Assembly: GCA_014706295.1 (NCBI GenBank)
Contig: JACSVZ010000002.1
Location: forward strand, 14,740,494-14,804,493
Reading direction: 5' to 3'
Source of the DNA: Lycocorax pyrrhopterus obiensis
Lineage: Eukaryota; Chordata; Aves; Passeriformes; Paradisaeidae
DNA length: 64,000 nt
The notes under the pieces are model-generated. The model saw only the letters and a program-made list of their open reading frames with translations, was not told where the DNA came from and did no database searches. Below, in pieces: positions 24,701 through 39,700 of this stretch (position 1 is its first letter; the number at the start of each line of letters is the position of its first letter). The translations under genes and the position numbers were made by a program.

Positions 24701-27700
24701 GAGTTCCAGGGTGGTGTCATCCAACCAGGCAAGGCTTCCAGCTCTGGCCACTTCTCCCTAGCCAGTGGACTCTACCTGGCCTAGAGGATGATGAGTTCTA
24801 CTGGACAATGTGCAGTCTGGAGTAGTGTCTCTGTCTCCCTCTGATTCTCTTTGGAGATCACAGACCAATTCATTTATTTTAAAAGTGGAGGCTTGTCTTG
24901 AGCCCAGAAACACAAAACTTTTAATTTCCGCACCACCGTTCTCCCTAGTGTGTTTTACTGTTTATAATGAATAAAACAAACAAACAAAAAACCTCATAAA
25001 CATCTGAGAAAAAAAGATTTACTTGAAGTTTCTATTGTGAGAAAATGGGGCAAAAATGTCAAATGTTCCCTTTAAAGACTTGTCAGTTTACTAACACTGT
25101 TTGTATCACCAAGGCAAATTATTTAAGCTGCTAAGATGCATGGAGCTCAGTGTTCCTGAGTTGTTAGCAGTACTTTGTTGATGAGCTCCATATACTGTTG
25201 CTTTGTTTTCTTGTTAAATGTTTACTAAAACTGGAGTTTCATGTTATAGTTCCTTTCTCCTTCAAGGTGGGGCTGTCTGTTAGAGAAGTTAACTCCTGAT
25301 GGCTTGTGATAGTATCAAAGGCACAGTTTAAATACAGATCACCTGTGCCCATATCCTAACTTTTAAAATGTACTTAAATTCAAGATAAATTACTATAAAA
25401 TACATATATGTTTATTCAATTCCTTGAGTTACTCAAATGTAAAGTGCATGGAAGATTTCCATAAATAATATATACCAGTGTCAGTGATGTGTAGATCTAT
25501 TTCTGAAATAAACAGTTCTGTTTAATAGCAAGAACTGTTTGAATCGCCCACTTAAATGGGTTAGAGCTGCTACAAGGAATGCTGTTTGTTGCAGCCTTTG
25601 TGATTTAGACATAGTTTCACTGAAAACTGTTTAGACTTTAGTTGTAATACTGGCAGGCAATTTTGCTGCGTGTTGCTCAGCTTTCTGCCGTGGTTTGGGT
25701 TGGAAGAGCACGGGCAGAGTGGATATTTCCATAACAAGAAAGCAAGCCAGTACTAGGGTCCTTTCAGCATGTATCATGGCTCAGCTTTTGATTTAACAAG
25801 GAGACAAGCTGAGAGGTGCTTAAACCTCACCACTATAAGGAAGCAGTTGTCATGTGAGTGGGAATGTGCTGAAGCCAGTACAAAAGCAGTGCAGGCTCGG
25901 AAGTGACTTTCTGCAGTGACAGCTGATATGTTTCTGTCTGTACATGAACTACCGAATTTTATTCTTGCACTGCAAGATCCATTCGCTTGAGAGTGTTTTA
26001 CTAGTCTTGTGCATGTTAAAATAATGTAACAGAATGCTAAAGTTACTGAGCTTTTAAGCATCTGTTGGCTTATTGGAGCATTAACTCTGTTCATAGTAAA
26101 ATACAAAGCTAACTCAAGCATCGTAAGTGCCAATGGCAGTAGCAATGCCAGTTCTTTATTTGGGCAATAAATATAACTGTATTATGCAATTTTGGTTAGA
26201 TTTGGCATTTATGTTGTTTAGGTTAAACCTTGCCATGCTTTGTTGGTGTGTGCAGGTTGTCTTTGAACACCTGAGGCTCTTAGCTTACAGCAGGAACCAG
26301 TAGCAAAACTGTAGAACTTGGTGTCCTTGCAAAGATTATTGCTTTAGCCTTCTAAGGTAAAGGGGGCACTTCACTTTTCTTTGTTATTTCCTACCTAGTG
26401 GATTCTAGTGCTCTACATGACTCCACAAATGCTGCCTGAAGTTTCTTCCTATGTGCAGATTTTAGTCTTTTGATACTGCCTAGAAAGAATGAGATTTTAA
26501 AAAATTGCTTAAAACCCCCATACATTGATGTTGTCTTTTTTTGTTTGTGTTTTCAGTATTAAACTTGGTTTGAAATATTTTTAGAATTTTTTATAATGTA
26601 TTGATTGTGATTATGTAAAATGGCAACACTATTAATGTAAAGTATGCTGCAATTCTGAGATCTAGTTAAAAGCTGTGTCCTTCTCATGACCCTCACATTT
26701 TCTCAGCGAGTTTGCATGCTCTTGAGTTACTAGAAAACCTATGTTGTGATAAATATGGTCTCTCCTTGGTTGTTACAGCTCTGCTAAGTCTTAAAATTAT
26801 TTCCTGCTAAATATTTATCTTCCACGCTTGTGGAATGTGTACATTTGTACATGGTGTGTACATTACATGCCAAAAAATTATTTTATTAGCAATTTGATTT
26901 GTTTATTCTGAAAAAGCAAGTCCTCACCCTTGTGTCTCCTCTCCTAGGCATCCCAAATCTTTGGGTTAAAGAGAATCATACCAGGCAATTAAATACCTTA
27001 CTGCAGGATAATAGGGTTTTCTTTTTCTTACACAAGAGCTAGACAGGCGCTGTAGTACTGTCAGTGCAATAGGAAGAGTGAATGTTTGAATCTTGTATTT
27101 ACTGTAATTCCTTGGTGGTTCTCAGTACCCTGTTGGGTTGCAAAATCAGCAGTATCTGTTGCAGAAGAAACCAAACATCTCTCTGCCAATTCAGAGTATT
27201 ATCCCAACATGCCAGTCTGAGTTACTGCTTCAGAGAGGACTGCAGGAGAAAGGACAATTCTGAAGACGAAATGCAAAATAAAACCAAGGCTGTTTTCACA
27301 CCCTTGGATGGTGACATCAGGAGTCTGAAAGTTCGCACTGTTTAGGCATATGAGTGGTATATCCAAGTCTTGTTTGCATGAATCAGATTCTACTTACAAT
27401 TTTATTTTTCTTTCTTTAGTATAATGCTTCACCACAGCAGCAGAGAGATATAATAAAGAGTAGGAGTCTGGACAGGAGGCTACAGGAACCAATAGTTTTA
27501 ACAAAATGGAGGCACAGCACAATTGTGCTGGACACCAACGACAAGGTAGGAGTAAGTTATCAGCATGCTGAAATGCCACTTGTTTCTGACGTGTGACACA
27601 TTTAATATACCAGAAATGACTATGCCTGAATTTCTGAAATTTCATTATTTTTTACTGTCTCTTATATCATTGTGTATAACATGCAGCAAAACCAAGGGCT

Positions 27701-30700
27701 GTTCAATAACTTCACTGATGTTACTTTGTGAATAGTAGCTCTTTTCTTGTCCTTGAAGTATTTAAACTAGTGTTAGTTCGGGGGAAAAGCTGTGCGTGGT
27801 TACAACAGGGTTGTAATATTGTTATTGAAAGGCAGAGGACAGTACTGAAAGTGCTGAAACACTTGGCTTTGATCCTCTCCAGAGCTGAGCTGGTGTTTAG
27901 TCTGAAAAATGCTGCGAGTCAGTAACAACAAAAGCTGTTTTCTACCCATTCTTAGGGCATGTTCTTGTTAGTCTCTTTGGGCTGTACGGTAACAGATGCT
28001 GTTTAGGCCAGCAAGGAGACAGGGCCTCTCCCTTGCTCTCCCTCTGCTTTGACCTTTTTCCTGCCATTTCTGCTTTGTGCTGGGCCATTCTGCCTGTGGG
28101 TGAGGAGAGCTGATGTGAGCTGAGCAGGGAGGAACTGAAATGGGTGCTGTAGGGTGAGATGACATGCTAGTTTCTGTAGCTTCTCTGCAGTCCGTCCCAA
28201 GAGTCATAGAAAATTAAATACTTGGTAGTGCTGAAGTCTTAGCACCAACTGCTCAGAATCAAATACCAGGAAATGGCATTGTAAGCTCCCTTTTCCTGAA
28301 ATTCTGAGAAAAAAGTTAAATGAATGCAGATTTGAAAGTGTAAGGAAAAGCCTATGAATGGCCGTGTGTAATCACAGATGTCAAAACCAAACTTGAATGG
28401 ACAAAACACAGTAGTTGTAATGACAATGGATCTGCTGCCCAGAACGTTACTTGCTCGACCTATTGTTTCCATTTTAATGGACTTGCTTTTCATGAGTTGA
28501 CTTAGCTCTTCAGAACAGGATTTATTGGATTTGATCTTGAGCTTTTGAGTTGTCACTTTAGGATATATCATGTGTGGTGTTGAGGAGGCAGTGGGCCGTG
28601 CTTGGCTGGAGACTTTGCACCTCTCGGCATTAATTCAGCTCGAGCGATTCTGAGATGCTGCTGCTGCTCCTTTCCCCTCCCTTCTCCTCTTCCTCTGCCT
28701 CACGCATCCTTCTGTACTCAGTGTGTGGGGGCACCGCATGAGACAAAGCATACATGGAGCCCTGATAAATCAAAGCTGAGTGGACACTTCTAGCCTCATG
28801 TGCAGTTTATGCTTCACGGGTATGAACGATTTTGTTGGAGATAGCTTGAAGTTCTGGCTTCGCTTTTAAAGGAAGACTTAATGTTTTTTTCGGCGTAAGA
28901 TTTACTGCTGTTTTGGAAAGAACTTTATGCAATGCTGCACTGAATGAAGAAGCTTTTGTAAAACATTGAATAAGTGGAGCTGTTTACATTTCTCCAAGGC
29001 TCAGTGTTCACATATCAAGAACTTAAACCTAGTGAAGCAAACATGGAAGTGCACAAATGCTATGGGTAATAACCAAAAGAAACTGTATTTGAACTGCATT
29101 TGTGAAGTCGTAAGTCAGCAGCCTAAAGTTCCTTTAACAGTTTCCAAGCATGTAGAGAGCATGTGTTTTTTATTGGTAAGGAGAAAATAGTTTATATGAA
29201 GCACAGCATTAATGCCTTGAGAAAATTAAAAACATGTAGTGGTGCAGTAAACTAATGTTTTGTGGAAAGACAAATAATTTTTAGTGCATTAATGCAGCTG
29301 TTTTATTACCACTAGCAGGCACACTGTTAATATATTCTGCTTTAAATTACTATGTGGAAAGGGAATGGTTCATTACCACAAATACTGGATTTCTTGTTCC
29401 AGAGTTGCTTTTACTTTATGAAGGCTATCTCAAATTCAGAATGAAGTAGAAAGGAAAATAACTGGTGTTTGTCTGCATGGGCACATGAACCCCAAGCTTT
29501 CTTTTTAGCTGTCTCCTAGGGAAGCTGTTTTCTTTTTATTTTCCTTATTTGTTTTTTTCCTGGAAAAACAATGCAACTCAATTGTATGAAAAACGGCCGG
29601 TCAAAAGAGTACTTGAAATGTGTCAGAGTGAAAGTATGGGTTGCCATGGCTCATGAGAACTTGATGACACCAAACATACTGGTTAACAGTTTATTGGCTG
29701 TGGCACATAGCTGGATATACCCATCAGCTAAAAAATTTGATGTGCATGGGGAAAAAATAACTTCCTGGGAAGGACAGTTGATTTTCTTAATTTGAACAAT
29801 TTTTTTTTTCTTTGCATACATCTGAAAATATGGAACATTTAGGCTGTTCTACTTATGAGTGCTGAAGTTCTCTGTTATTATGCTACTAAAAGAACTAGTG
29901 GGCCACTTCTGTAGGTAGGTTTGCAAGTGAATTTTAAAGCACAAGTGTGCAGAGTGCTATGTAATGCTGCAAAAGCAAACTGGGTTTAGGAGAGCTATCA
30001 AGGGATTTAAAAAGAGAGAGGGGGAGAAATGTGTTAACAGTAACAGAGAACAAGTGATGTTTTTCTTCCATTTGGAATTCTTTACCAGATTTTCAGGCAA
30101 TGTGTTTGTGCAAAGCAATCATTACTTCAGAGGAAACGTACATGCCTTTTTTTTTCCCCCTCCAGATGGGCAATTTTTCTAATTTTCAGAGATTTAATAT
30201 TTTATTTTGGTCTGTAGTTAACAGTTCAAAACAAAACCCCAAATCTCTGGAGATTTTCAGTGTTTCATGATAAGGAAATTAATGATCATGCCTCACAAAA
30301 ATTAATAGAGTTGGTATATGTTTTTCTACCTATATTACTTCTTAAATGCTAATCTTGTGTTTACTTACCACACAGAAACGTATTGTTTAAAATCTTGGTA
30401 TTTATTATATGGTACCTTGTAATAAGCTATTATTTTAAATATACTTCATAATTTGATAACAATGTCATACAAAAAATCTGCCCCTTAATAAGGATGAAGG
30501 CTTTGCTTGAAGCTGATGCAGCATGTGTTAACATGTTTTTTTCAAATGCTTACGTACTAATTAACCCAGTTTGAGTGTTGTCTGTAAATCTTGTAAGAAC
30601 ACTGTTTAGTAAGCAAGTTTAGAATATAGCTGTCTGAGAATATTATGAATGCTTAAAAGAAGTACTTTTCTAATGTATGAGTGTGTAGAAAGAAAGAGAG

Positions 30701-33700
30701 AGAGAAAGCATCTTCAGGTTAAAAAAATGAAATAATTGTATGAACGACAGTAATATTATCTGTTGACATTGACTATTTGAATTTTATAGGAATCATCAAC
30801 TGCTTCTAAGGCCAGTTTTCCTGAAAACGAGTCATCTCCTTCTTCACCAAAGCATCAAGCCACAGTCAGTATGCAAAGTGTTTAAATAGATAAGTAGATG
30901 TTGTAGAAACTGGGCTATTCATGATTAGAGAATTGAGGGTAAGCCTTCTTGTCGGGAAAAATAATGGGATAAAACTGTTTGAAGGCTTTGCATTTTAAAA
31001 GGAATGTATTACATCCAACTCTGCTTTCAGGAAAAAATTCTGAATGTCTTTGGCTTAAATGCAACTTAGTGATAGTAGATTAAGTTAAAAATTCACTGTG
31101 GCTAAATTGTGCCAAATTATGTAGAACTCAGTTTGCTTCCTCCAACAGTCACGTCTTCTCATGAAGCATTTTGAAATGTAAAAACAGAAACAAATTCCCC
31201 TTCTTCACAGAATCCCTCACTGTTAGTAGTCAGTAATAGTTTGTAGCATTTGGTATTTCTAATTTTGGCTTGTGTTTCAGTCTTCTTAAAGAGACATAGG
31301 GGACCTAGCATAAATAAACTATGTCCTTTTGATTTAGTGGAACAACTACTGGGAGAAAAACCTAAGCCTGCTAAACAGCTTTTTTTAATTTCAGTTTATA
31401 TTTTAAATGTGATCATTCCTTTTTTAACAGTGGGAAATGGATTAAAAAAAATATTTTTTTTTTAATTTTGGAACTGTACTTCAGTAGCAGTGAAATAAGT
31501 AACTTGGTCAATTTTACCAGCCCCTTGGTAGGTACCTCAGGGCATTAAAGGCACAACTTGTCCTGTTCCTTTCTTTCTCTGTGTGCAGGGAAATAGTTCT
31601 CTGGCTTAGTCATGATAATCCATTCTTATAACACTTCAGACAGTTTTTCACAATAAAATAAGCATTTTTTATTAAGCAAGCATAGCTGATAGCCTTACAC
31701 TAAAGAAATTACTGCTGCATGTGATCTGATTTCTTTAAATATGGCTCAGATCTCAAATTTTTGAAATCATATTTTGCAGAAGAGCTCACTCCTGATTTAG
31801 ATAATAGAAAAAATATCTGTATTTTCTTTAGCTGTCCCCTGGGATTTAAATATTCCAAAGAAAGCTGGTAAATTTTTGGCAATTTTGATCCTTCACCTGC
31901 TTTCCTTTTCTTTTTCCTGATTCCATTAATTTTCCCGTTAGTACCCCCTAGTGTTGCTGCTAAGTAGGGCAGTATGATACTTTCTCTGAATAATTCTCTG
32001 GAGCATCCCCTCTGGTTCCACTGTGAGTAATTGATTAAAACAAAGATTTGTTTCGGGAAGTGAGCACAGGTTGCTCAGTCACTGTGAAAGTTGGTGACAG
32101 GCTTGTTCTGACTGTTAAAGCCAAAGGTTGGTTAGAAGGGTGCAATGCATAGGACTGTTGGTCCATGGTCTGCGTGCATCACAAATAAAGTAGTCTAAAG
32201 AATGGGATAATTCATTTGTTTGGCTTTTTGGAGAGTGGATGGGGGAAGGGACTCATTTCTTGTATTGAAAATACCAGTTTTGGAAAATAATGCATCTGTC
32301 ACTGACTTGAGAAAGCATTCCAGCCCAGCGAAGATATGAGACAGTTACCATTGGACTGAAGTAATGTCTTATCCACCAGATAAACACCTTTGTCCTTGAT
32401 AATGTGTCTTTTCTGTATTTTATGTGCTGGGCTTGAAACATGTAGGTAAAATCTTTAAGGTCCGTGAAGAACAGATCTGTGTCTCTGATAAGAATGTTGT
32501 CCATGGTATTCCAGCAAAAAAAATTTCTTCAAAATTGTATTGTGCAGTTATGGTCCATTTAAATTTGAGATTTAGAGGAAAATTCTGAAGAGGGTTTATA
32601 TTCTGTTTTCATTGGATCTGGAATTGAGGTCATTTTTTAATGATAAAACTAATTTGGATTCATTCCCTAGTTGATTGTTTCAACTAATAGCTTATTTAAT
32701 AAATTAGGAACTATTAGAAGCTGTTGCTGGAAAGGAATTGATAAAAAAAATAGTTTATGTTCTTTTAGCACCACTGACTGGTAGGACAAGGCTGGGGTGA
32801 CAGGAGAAAATGGTAGAATTTGATACCTCATCTTAAGATGATGGTTTAAGTGAATCTTTTTATCCTAGAATGCTTTGTCGAACATTCCTTTATTTCATTA
32901 TTTTTATACAGAAACTAGAAATATTCACTCCAAGTATTTGAATCTTGCAAACAGCCTTCTTGTTCAGCATTGTTCCCACCAATCACTGACTGGTCTTCAA
33001 ATTTTTTTGTAGGCATGCTAATATAGATGGTTTTCATTAACAAGACCTAACTAAGTAGTTTAGAATTCTACTATTTTTCCGTGGGGAGAGGGAAAAAAGA
33101 GGACATCAAAGAAATGTTTCACTCTTCTGTTTTTAACATGAATATGTTAATATTTTTATGCACTTCAACCATGTTTTATTGAAAATATGAAATTATGTTA
33201 AAATTACTTGGAAGAATTTGTATGGGAATTTAGGCTGGTTTTTTGTCAGTCACCTCCTTTTTTACTAAAGGACTACCATGCTATTATACAAATAATTTTA
33301 AATTTATGTTCATAATTTTCACTGTCTACTGTCACAAATTATTTAGTTTCGCTTGTCCAAAGAACCTTGGTCTTGATGAAGGAAAGCTTTTTACTCTCTG
33401 AATGGTAATAAGTACTTTCCCTGAGGAATTTTGATTTTGCTGATCTCTGAATATTTAAATATGCTTAAAGACAGTTTCTTGAAGTTATAACGTGAGCAAA
33501 GATGGCTCTTTGCCAGAAATGGATTATTTGGGGGATTGAATTCTGTGACATGATATTAATAGAAGCAGATTTTCTTTTATATTTCTTATGTCTTACTCTT
33601 ATCTTACAGGGTCAAGAAAAGTATGGGTTATTAAATGTGACAAAAATTACAGAACATGGGAAGAAAGTTCGGTAAGTCTTGGACTTGAAAAGTGCATGTG

Positions 33701-36700
33701 CTTAGGGTTTATAAAAGGTCTTTTTTATTAGGACAGGGGTTTGTGGCTTCTTACTTTTTGTCTGAATTTGCCTTAGAGGTTTTCCTGTATGACACAGCTT
33801 AACCTTAGCTTAACGTGTTTGTCCCAGTGAGCTAAAGATAACGGGCTGCAGAGAGCCAGAGGCTCATGTATCAGGGATTCACACAGGGCAGCGATTTCAT
33901 GAAGGTGTATTGATGAGAGACAGCTTTTTAAAATGGGATTGATTGACTGATTGAAGAGCAAATCTGTATAGGTTATAGCATGTCTTGTTTCTTGGATAAA
34001 ATCAGTGTAAGAGGAGCTTTCAGACTGTCCCTTGTTGTCCTTTAACCTCCAAGGAGTGAGTGTACATCCATGTGCTCCCTAATTTTTTCCTGCACTGTGC
34101 TTGTGAAGGGTTTGGAGCAGTGTGTTGCCTAACATCAGTCTCCTGTAGGTGATGAGTGACCTCATTTCTAACTTTTCTCTGCGTCCCAGGCAGCAATTTG
34201 CACTATAAATCATAATGTGTAATCAGGTGGTGCTGTCTAACTTCATTTCTGGTGTTTTGCAAAGAATCAATGGCAAATACTGCAGAGGTGTGGCACATCC
34301 TCAGAGTTCATTTAGGTTTGCTTCTTGCTTTTTTTCCTTTTTTCTTTTATTCCCTTTTTTTGTTTGTTTTTCAGTTAATTTAATCTTTTAGATCTAATAG
34401 TGTGTTATATCTAGTTCAGTGTCTCCCAGACTTGTGATGCATGAAGCATGCTTGTCCTGAGGATTAAATAGCCAACACCCAGCTGTTACTGTAGAGCCAC
34501 CCTGACCTAGTTCAGTGCAGCTGGGCAGCACATCTGACCTCCACTTTGGTTCCTCAGAGCTGCTTTTAAGAGTTTGGTAGGACTGGGTGGACAGTGGCTT
34601 GTGTAAGCTGCTGCTGGTACAATGGGCTGTCATCATTTACGTTGCATCCGTTGGAATCATTGATCTGGATTGTTGCACTGCTGAACAGAAAGATGCAACA
34701 TGGCTGTCCTGTCACTTTGAGAGCTGTTAAGTAATGATTCATGTTGGGCAATGGGAATTCAGGGCTTGTCAAGATTTTATTTTTTTTATAACCTCAGGAG
34801 GACGGGTCCACTGACATTAAATCAAATAGTCAGACAACTGAAACAACTCATCCTTTCTCTTAATTTTTTAGATGTGTAGCAAATACTTTATTGCCAATGT
34901 AAATGAGCTTATTACATAAACATGGGACACTTGCATCTCAGGTCAATGAATTTCAGAATTATGCAGTACTTTGGCATGATCTATTAAGTATACAGTGGGC
35001 TGAGCGTTCCAGATTAGCCCCTTTGAAATTATAATTGCATGGTGTTTCTCTTGGTGAACTGCTTCTACTACTAATTAGCTTTGTTTAATTTAGACTTTGA
35101 TGGTCAGGCTGGGGTTGTTAACATATGTTCCCTTCTACAAATATGATAGCAATTAAGACTTACTGATGCCACTAATGACTGTATATGTGCTTAGGTATAT
35201 TAACATACAGGTCAGCTGAGCAACAATGATCGACGGTTTAAATGTCTGTTTTCAGAGTCAATTTATTTTATGTTTGTTTACAATTATTTACAGAAAGAAT
35301 TGGATGTCATCATGGGCAGTGTTACAAGGGTCATCACTGCTGTTCACTAAAACCCAAGGAAGTGGAACTGGCTGGGTAAGCACAGGAACAACCCCCACCC
35401 TCATTGAAGTGTTAGTCATGTAAAGCACAATAAACTAAAGCCCTCTTATTTGCAGGGCCCAAATAACTATATATGTATGCCTAATTTAGAAAAAAGTAAC
35501 TGTGTGTAAGTTGGCAAGAAAATAGTTTAATGTAACAGTTATGGTGTAGCATAAGAAGAAAACCAGTTGTATGTATGTATGTTTGACAAGCAAGAAACTG
35601 ATCACATTCAGATGCCCCATAGGCTTGAAGTTTTTTCTCCAGGCCAAATACTTTCGTGTTCCTTACTAATGTGTTTGTCTAAACAGTTTCTTTGTTTTAC
35701 CATTTTTGGATATTTTTTCATAAACTCCAGGTAATTTTGAATGTGATACATGTAATAAAGAAAATAATCTGACACTTGGCTTCTTGTGTTGGCCTATTTG
35801 AGCAGTGCACTGTTGTTGTCTTATGATTTAGTCTTTGCCTTGCTGGATTCCATATTTTGTTTTAGATCTTCATAGTGAATGACAAGTAGTTGTACTTATT
35901 TTGTTGTCTGATGAAGACCAAAAGAGAAACAGCACACTGAAGATGATGATTATTCAATTTTTTTTGTCACCTCTAGTGTAATACAACTATAATTAAATTT
36001 GCTATATTTATCTGGCTGTATTCCTACATTAATAGGTATCAAAATAGCTCTTTATCTGTGGCTTACTTAGCCTCTTTTGGAGGTCTGACATTAAACTGTG
36101 GATCGCCTGTAATAACTAAAGACAGGCCAGAGTCAGTGTTTGTTATTTCTGTGTATTATCATGCAAATTCCAGCAAAATTGCCTCTTACAGATCTGTGCT
36201 ATCTTGCTGTGCTTTACTGATCTTTCTCCTTTGCTCACTTTCTCCTGCTGCGCTTCATTATGGGTAGTGAGTTGAAATTGACAATTCTCTTCAATAGTAT
36301 TGAGTTTTTTTCAGACCTGGAAATATAATTTTTCCCCCTTCTGTGAAAGGGTTGATTGGAAAAAAATAGGTGAGGATGGATAAATAAAGTTGGGAGTAGA
36401 AGAGAATGAAAAGGGTAAAGCTGGGGACAATGGTCAAGCAGAGGGAAAAGAAAGGAAGGAAAAACAATAAAGACGAAAGGCATCAGAGAAGGCAAATTCC
36501 ACTGTATGGCAGGAAGTGGATTTTGGTGACTTCTATGGTTGGCTTCTACAGCCAAGAATCCAAGAAGTATTTTAGTTTTACAGATATTAATATGCATGTT
36601 TGGAAAGTAAAACTTTTACCTGGGCAACTATTCAAGTTCCAAAACCTCAATTACAGCTACTAATACTCACTCTTAATTCAAGTGTGGCTGTAAATCAAAA

Positions 36701-39700
36701 GAACTGTCTTTTTCAGCTGTATATTGATATCATTAAAACACACAATGCTAAACTGTTCATGAATATATGATAATGTTACAAATGATGTGTGCCCAAATTA
36801 ATTATCCATAAAAGATAAGCAATAAGCAGAGTTGCATGATTTATGGGCACTAGTGTAAGTTGCGTTATGCCATCCAGATAGAATAATTTAAAAATAAATA
36901 GAAATCTAATAAATGAATTTTAAAATAAAAATGTGTAAATTCTTTTGATGATTTAAGTGGAACAGAAGTCCCATAGTCACAATACTTCTGTGAGACACAA
37001 TCAGTTGTGTGTACTGTCAAGCACTAGAGTAGGGTCAGCAACATAAATAACAGTACAAACAGAATAAAATGAAGCTGGCAATATTAAGCGAGAATCTCTT
37101 TCAAGGACTTAATATTTTACACCTTCATAATCACAGCTGACTTTCTAGATATGTAGTTAAGTATTCAGCACACACCCTTCTTGGTCTCTGCAGGATTTTT
37201 TTTGGTTTTTAGGTATTCAGAATTCCACTTCACCTCTCAAACTTTGTTCTGTGTCCATATTTTAATAAATTGAAGTCAAGTCTAACACTTGACATATGTT
37301 AAGAATTACATTTCTTCTTCATCTTGTGAGAAGAATATTTTGCATTTGTCTAGTGATTGATATAACCATATCTTCTTTTTTTGTGCATTGTTTTGTGACT
37401 TCATCACTTTTCTTCCTTTTTCTCATCAAGTCATTTTGCCAAGGGAGCTCAATTCCTGAGCTCTTGCTCTCGCTGCTTTCTTCTTGGAAAAATGCTCTCA
37501 GTCGTCGACCTGCTGTCACCTATGTAAACTCTGCCCAAGTTTCAGCTATCACTGTATGTGTTCTTGTTGCATGCCTCTTGTCACTGTAAGGCTATTTGCC
37601 ACTAATCCTGCAAGTAAACTTGAATTTTTCCAAGATTTAGTTTTGACACTTCATATAACACCTCATATATCTTGTTTGTTGTTTTTGAAAGTCATCCAAG
37701 GTGCAAATTAACACAAGTTTATTGCAATAATCCTGTAATTGTTCCACTGGAATAAAGTAGAAAGTCTATCTTTTTCATTGGTGCCAGAATTATAATCCCA
37801 AATTTGCCTACTATTTGAACCTCTAGTGCCTTGACTAATAAGCAGCATGATATGCTGAGTTTTTTAACAGATACTTTGTCTGATTCTTTCTAACACAACT
37901 AATTTAGAATCTTTGTATGATGCCTATGATACCTTTGATACAATGGTGTACATGTTGTTTGATAATTCTAGCTGTAATTGGAATACCCACAAATGTAAAT
38001 GTTATGCATGAAGAGGTGAAAGGAAAAGAGCACAAGGATGTTCTAGCTATATTCCACATACAGAAAGCTGATGTAAATTTGTAGGATTCTTTGTATGTAA
38101 TTTAAGCATCTGTAGTTATGTTTTGAAAATGCCAAGCACAGAAGAGCTGCCTATCAAAAATGCATAAATTACCTTGTGTTAAAAATGATGCAGCTGTCTT
38201 TTTCTTGTTTGTCAAATTAATTGCTCTGTATGTGGAAGCCTGGAACAGATCATTTGTGAACAGTTTGGTAACCTTGTAAAAGGCTACTTTTTATAAGGAG
38301 ATCTGGATTTTTTTTAAAGGTTTTTCACTCAGTTTTTGGTGTGAATGAGATGTATTAGCTATTGTCAAATTCTAGTGACAGAAAATAAAGCATAAAGCAC
38401 AGCAAATGGTAACTGCTTAGAAGGATTCATCTGTCAGCTTTCTGTAATAAGCACATGTCCTCGCTGACAAGTACAGTGGTGGCAAACCAAGCCTGTAAAC
38501 TTCCCAAACATCAAGGAAATAGATGCTCTTCAAGATACATCCGAGCAAACTCTTTATGTTATACCACTGTGATTTTAGCCAAGGATGTAATGTGTACATT
38601 ACTACAGTTCATCAGTATTGCACTGCTGATTATACAGGAGCTCAGATGCTCATTGTGAAAACTTTTTGGCATGCAGATGCTCCTGTCAGTCTGGTTTAAA
38701 AAAAATCCATCATTTTGCTGTGACGATAAAGAATATATTTTTCTTTTTTTTCCTCCTCTTTTTTTTTTTTTTTTTTGTTTAAGCTGTAAGTTTTGAAGCT
38801 CCCCTGCCAGCCGAAAAGGTGCATCTCTTTCCACAGCTTGCTTTCTTTCCATGGATGAGGAGGACTTGGAATTAAAACATCCTACCCAACTCTAATTAGA
38901 AACAGAATTCCAAGAATGCCAGGTGTCATTTATACAACCAAAGTCTTCCCATAAATAACTTCCAGTTCTGTTTCCAAGGACTGCTGGAATGTGTCATAGT
39001 ACAGACTCTGTGATTTGTCCCTGTGCAGGCTTCCAGGACTTGGAGAAAATACTGAAAAGATTGAAAAGACCTTCTATTTATTGATGTCAGTACGCATCTT
39101 CAAGGCTGTCCTTAAGCTGCACAGCATCTACTAAAGCAAAGAAAACACCCTATTCTTTCCAAAAAGTTACCTCTCCCATACAACCAGCATAAGCACATCC
39201 CATGACTATGCTTTTTGTCTAAAAAAAGCTGTCAGAAGTGACTGTAGGACAGCTTCATGTCTAGGACACCTGGCAGCAACACGTGTAGGCCACTCCCTCT
39301 TTCTGTCTTACATTGCTGCCCTTTCCGAAATTCCCAGACAGCTCAAAAGAGAAATCCAGGAAGAGTAAAGTGCTCAGTAAGAGCTGCATTTCTCCTGACT
39401 GGTGCTGACTAGGTAGCACACCCTGTTTTGAGGAAGCAGACTTTATGTCTGTGTGGCAGCAGATGCGAAAGGAAAGGCTTCCTTTTTACCTCTGTCAGCA
39501 GAACCTGCCGGCTTCGGGAGGGTTCGATTGCCTTCAGCTGACCTTTGTGTGCAGGGCATCTGACCAGCCCTGTGCAGCACTTGCTCCTGAAAGCTTGAAG
39601 GAGGGAAATGGCTGCTGGCATCTCATTTTCATAGACCCAGGAGCAGAAAAGAACCTTGACAGGAAAGCTCAAAGGAGAGCCTGCATGGTAAACTTAAAAT

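Larger units (their letters stand above)
16652..27419 (+). other. ARHGAP12: ARHGAP12 intron containing nested LTRs
   Basis: This is the largest intron wholly inside the window, 10.8 kb. It holds a 33-bp tandem duplication at 17180-17235 and the nested head-to-head LTR pair at 20344-22748 including its target duplications. Outside these I recognise nothing: open frames are short and lack homology I can name. Confidence 0.85.

Noticed and set aside
25689..25715. CCGTGGTTTGGGTTGGAAG, similar to avian LTR or CR1 end sequence
   Set aside because: The similarity does not continue on either side; no TG..CA borders or target duplication found.
39505..39545. GGTTCGATTGCC resembling a tRNA B box
   Set aside because: No matching A box at the right distance and no cloverleaf stems around it.
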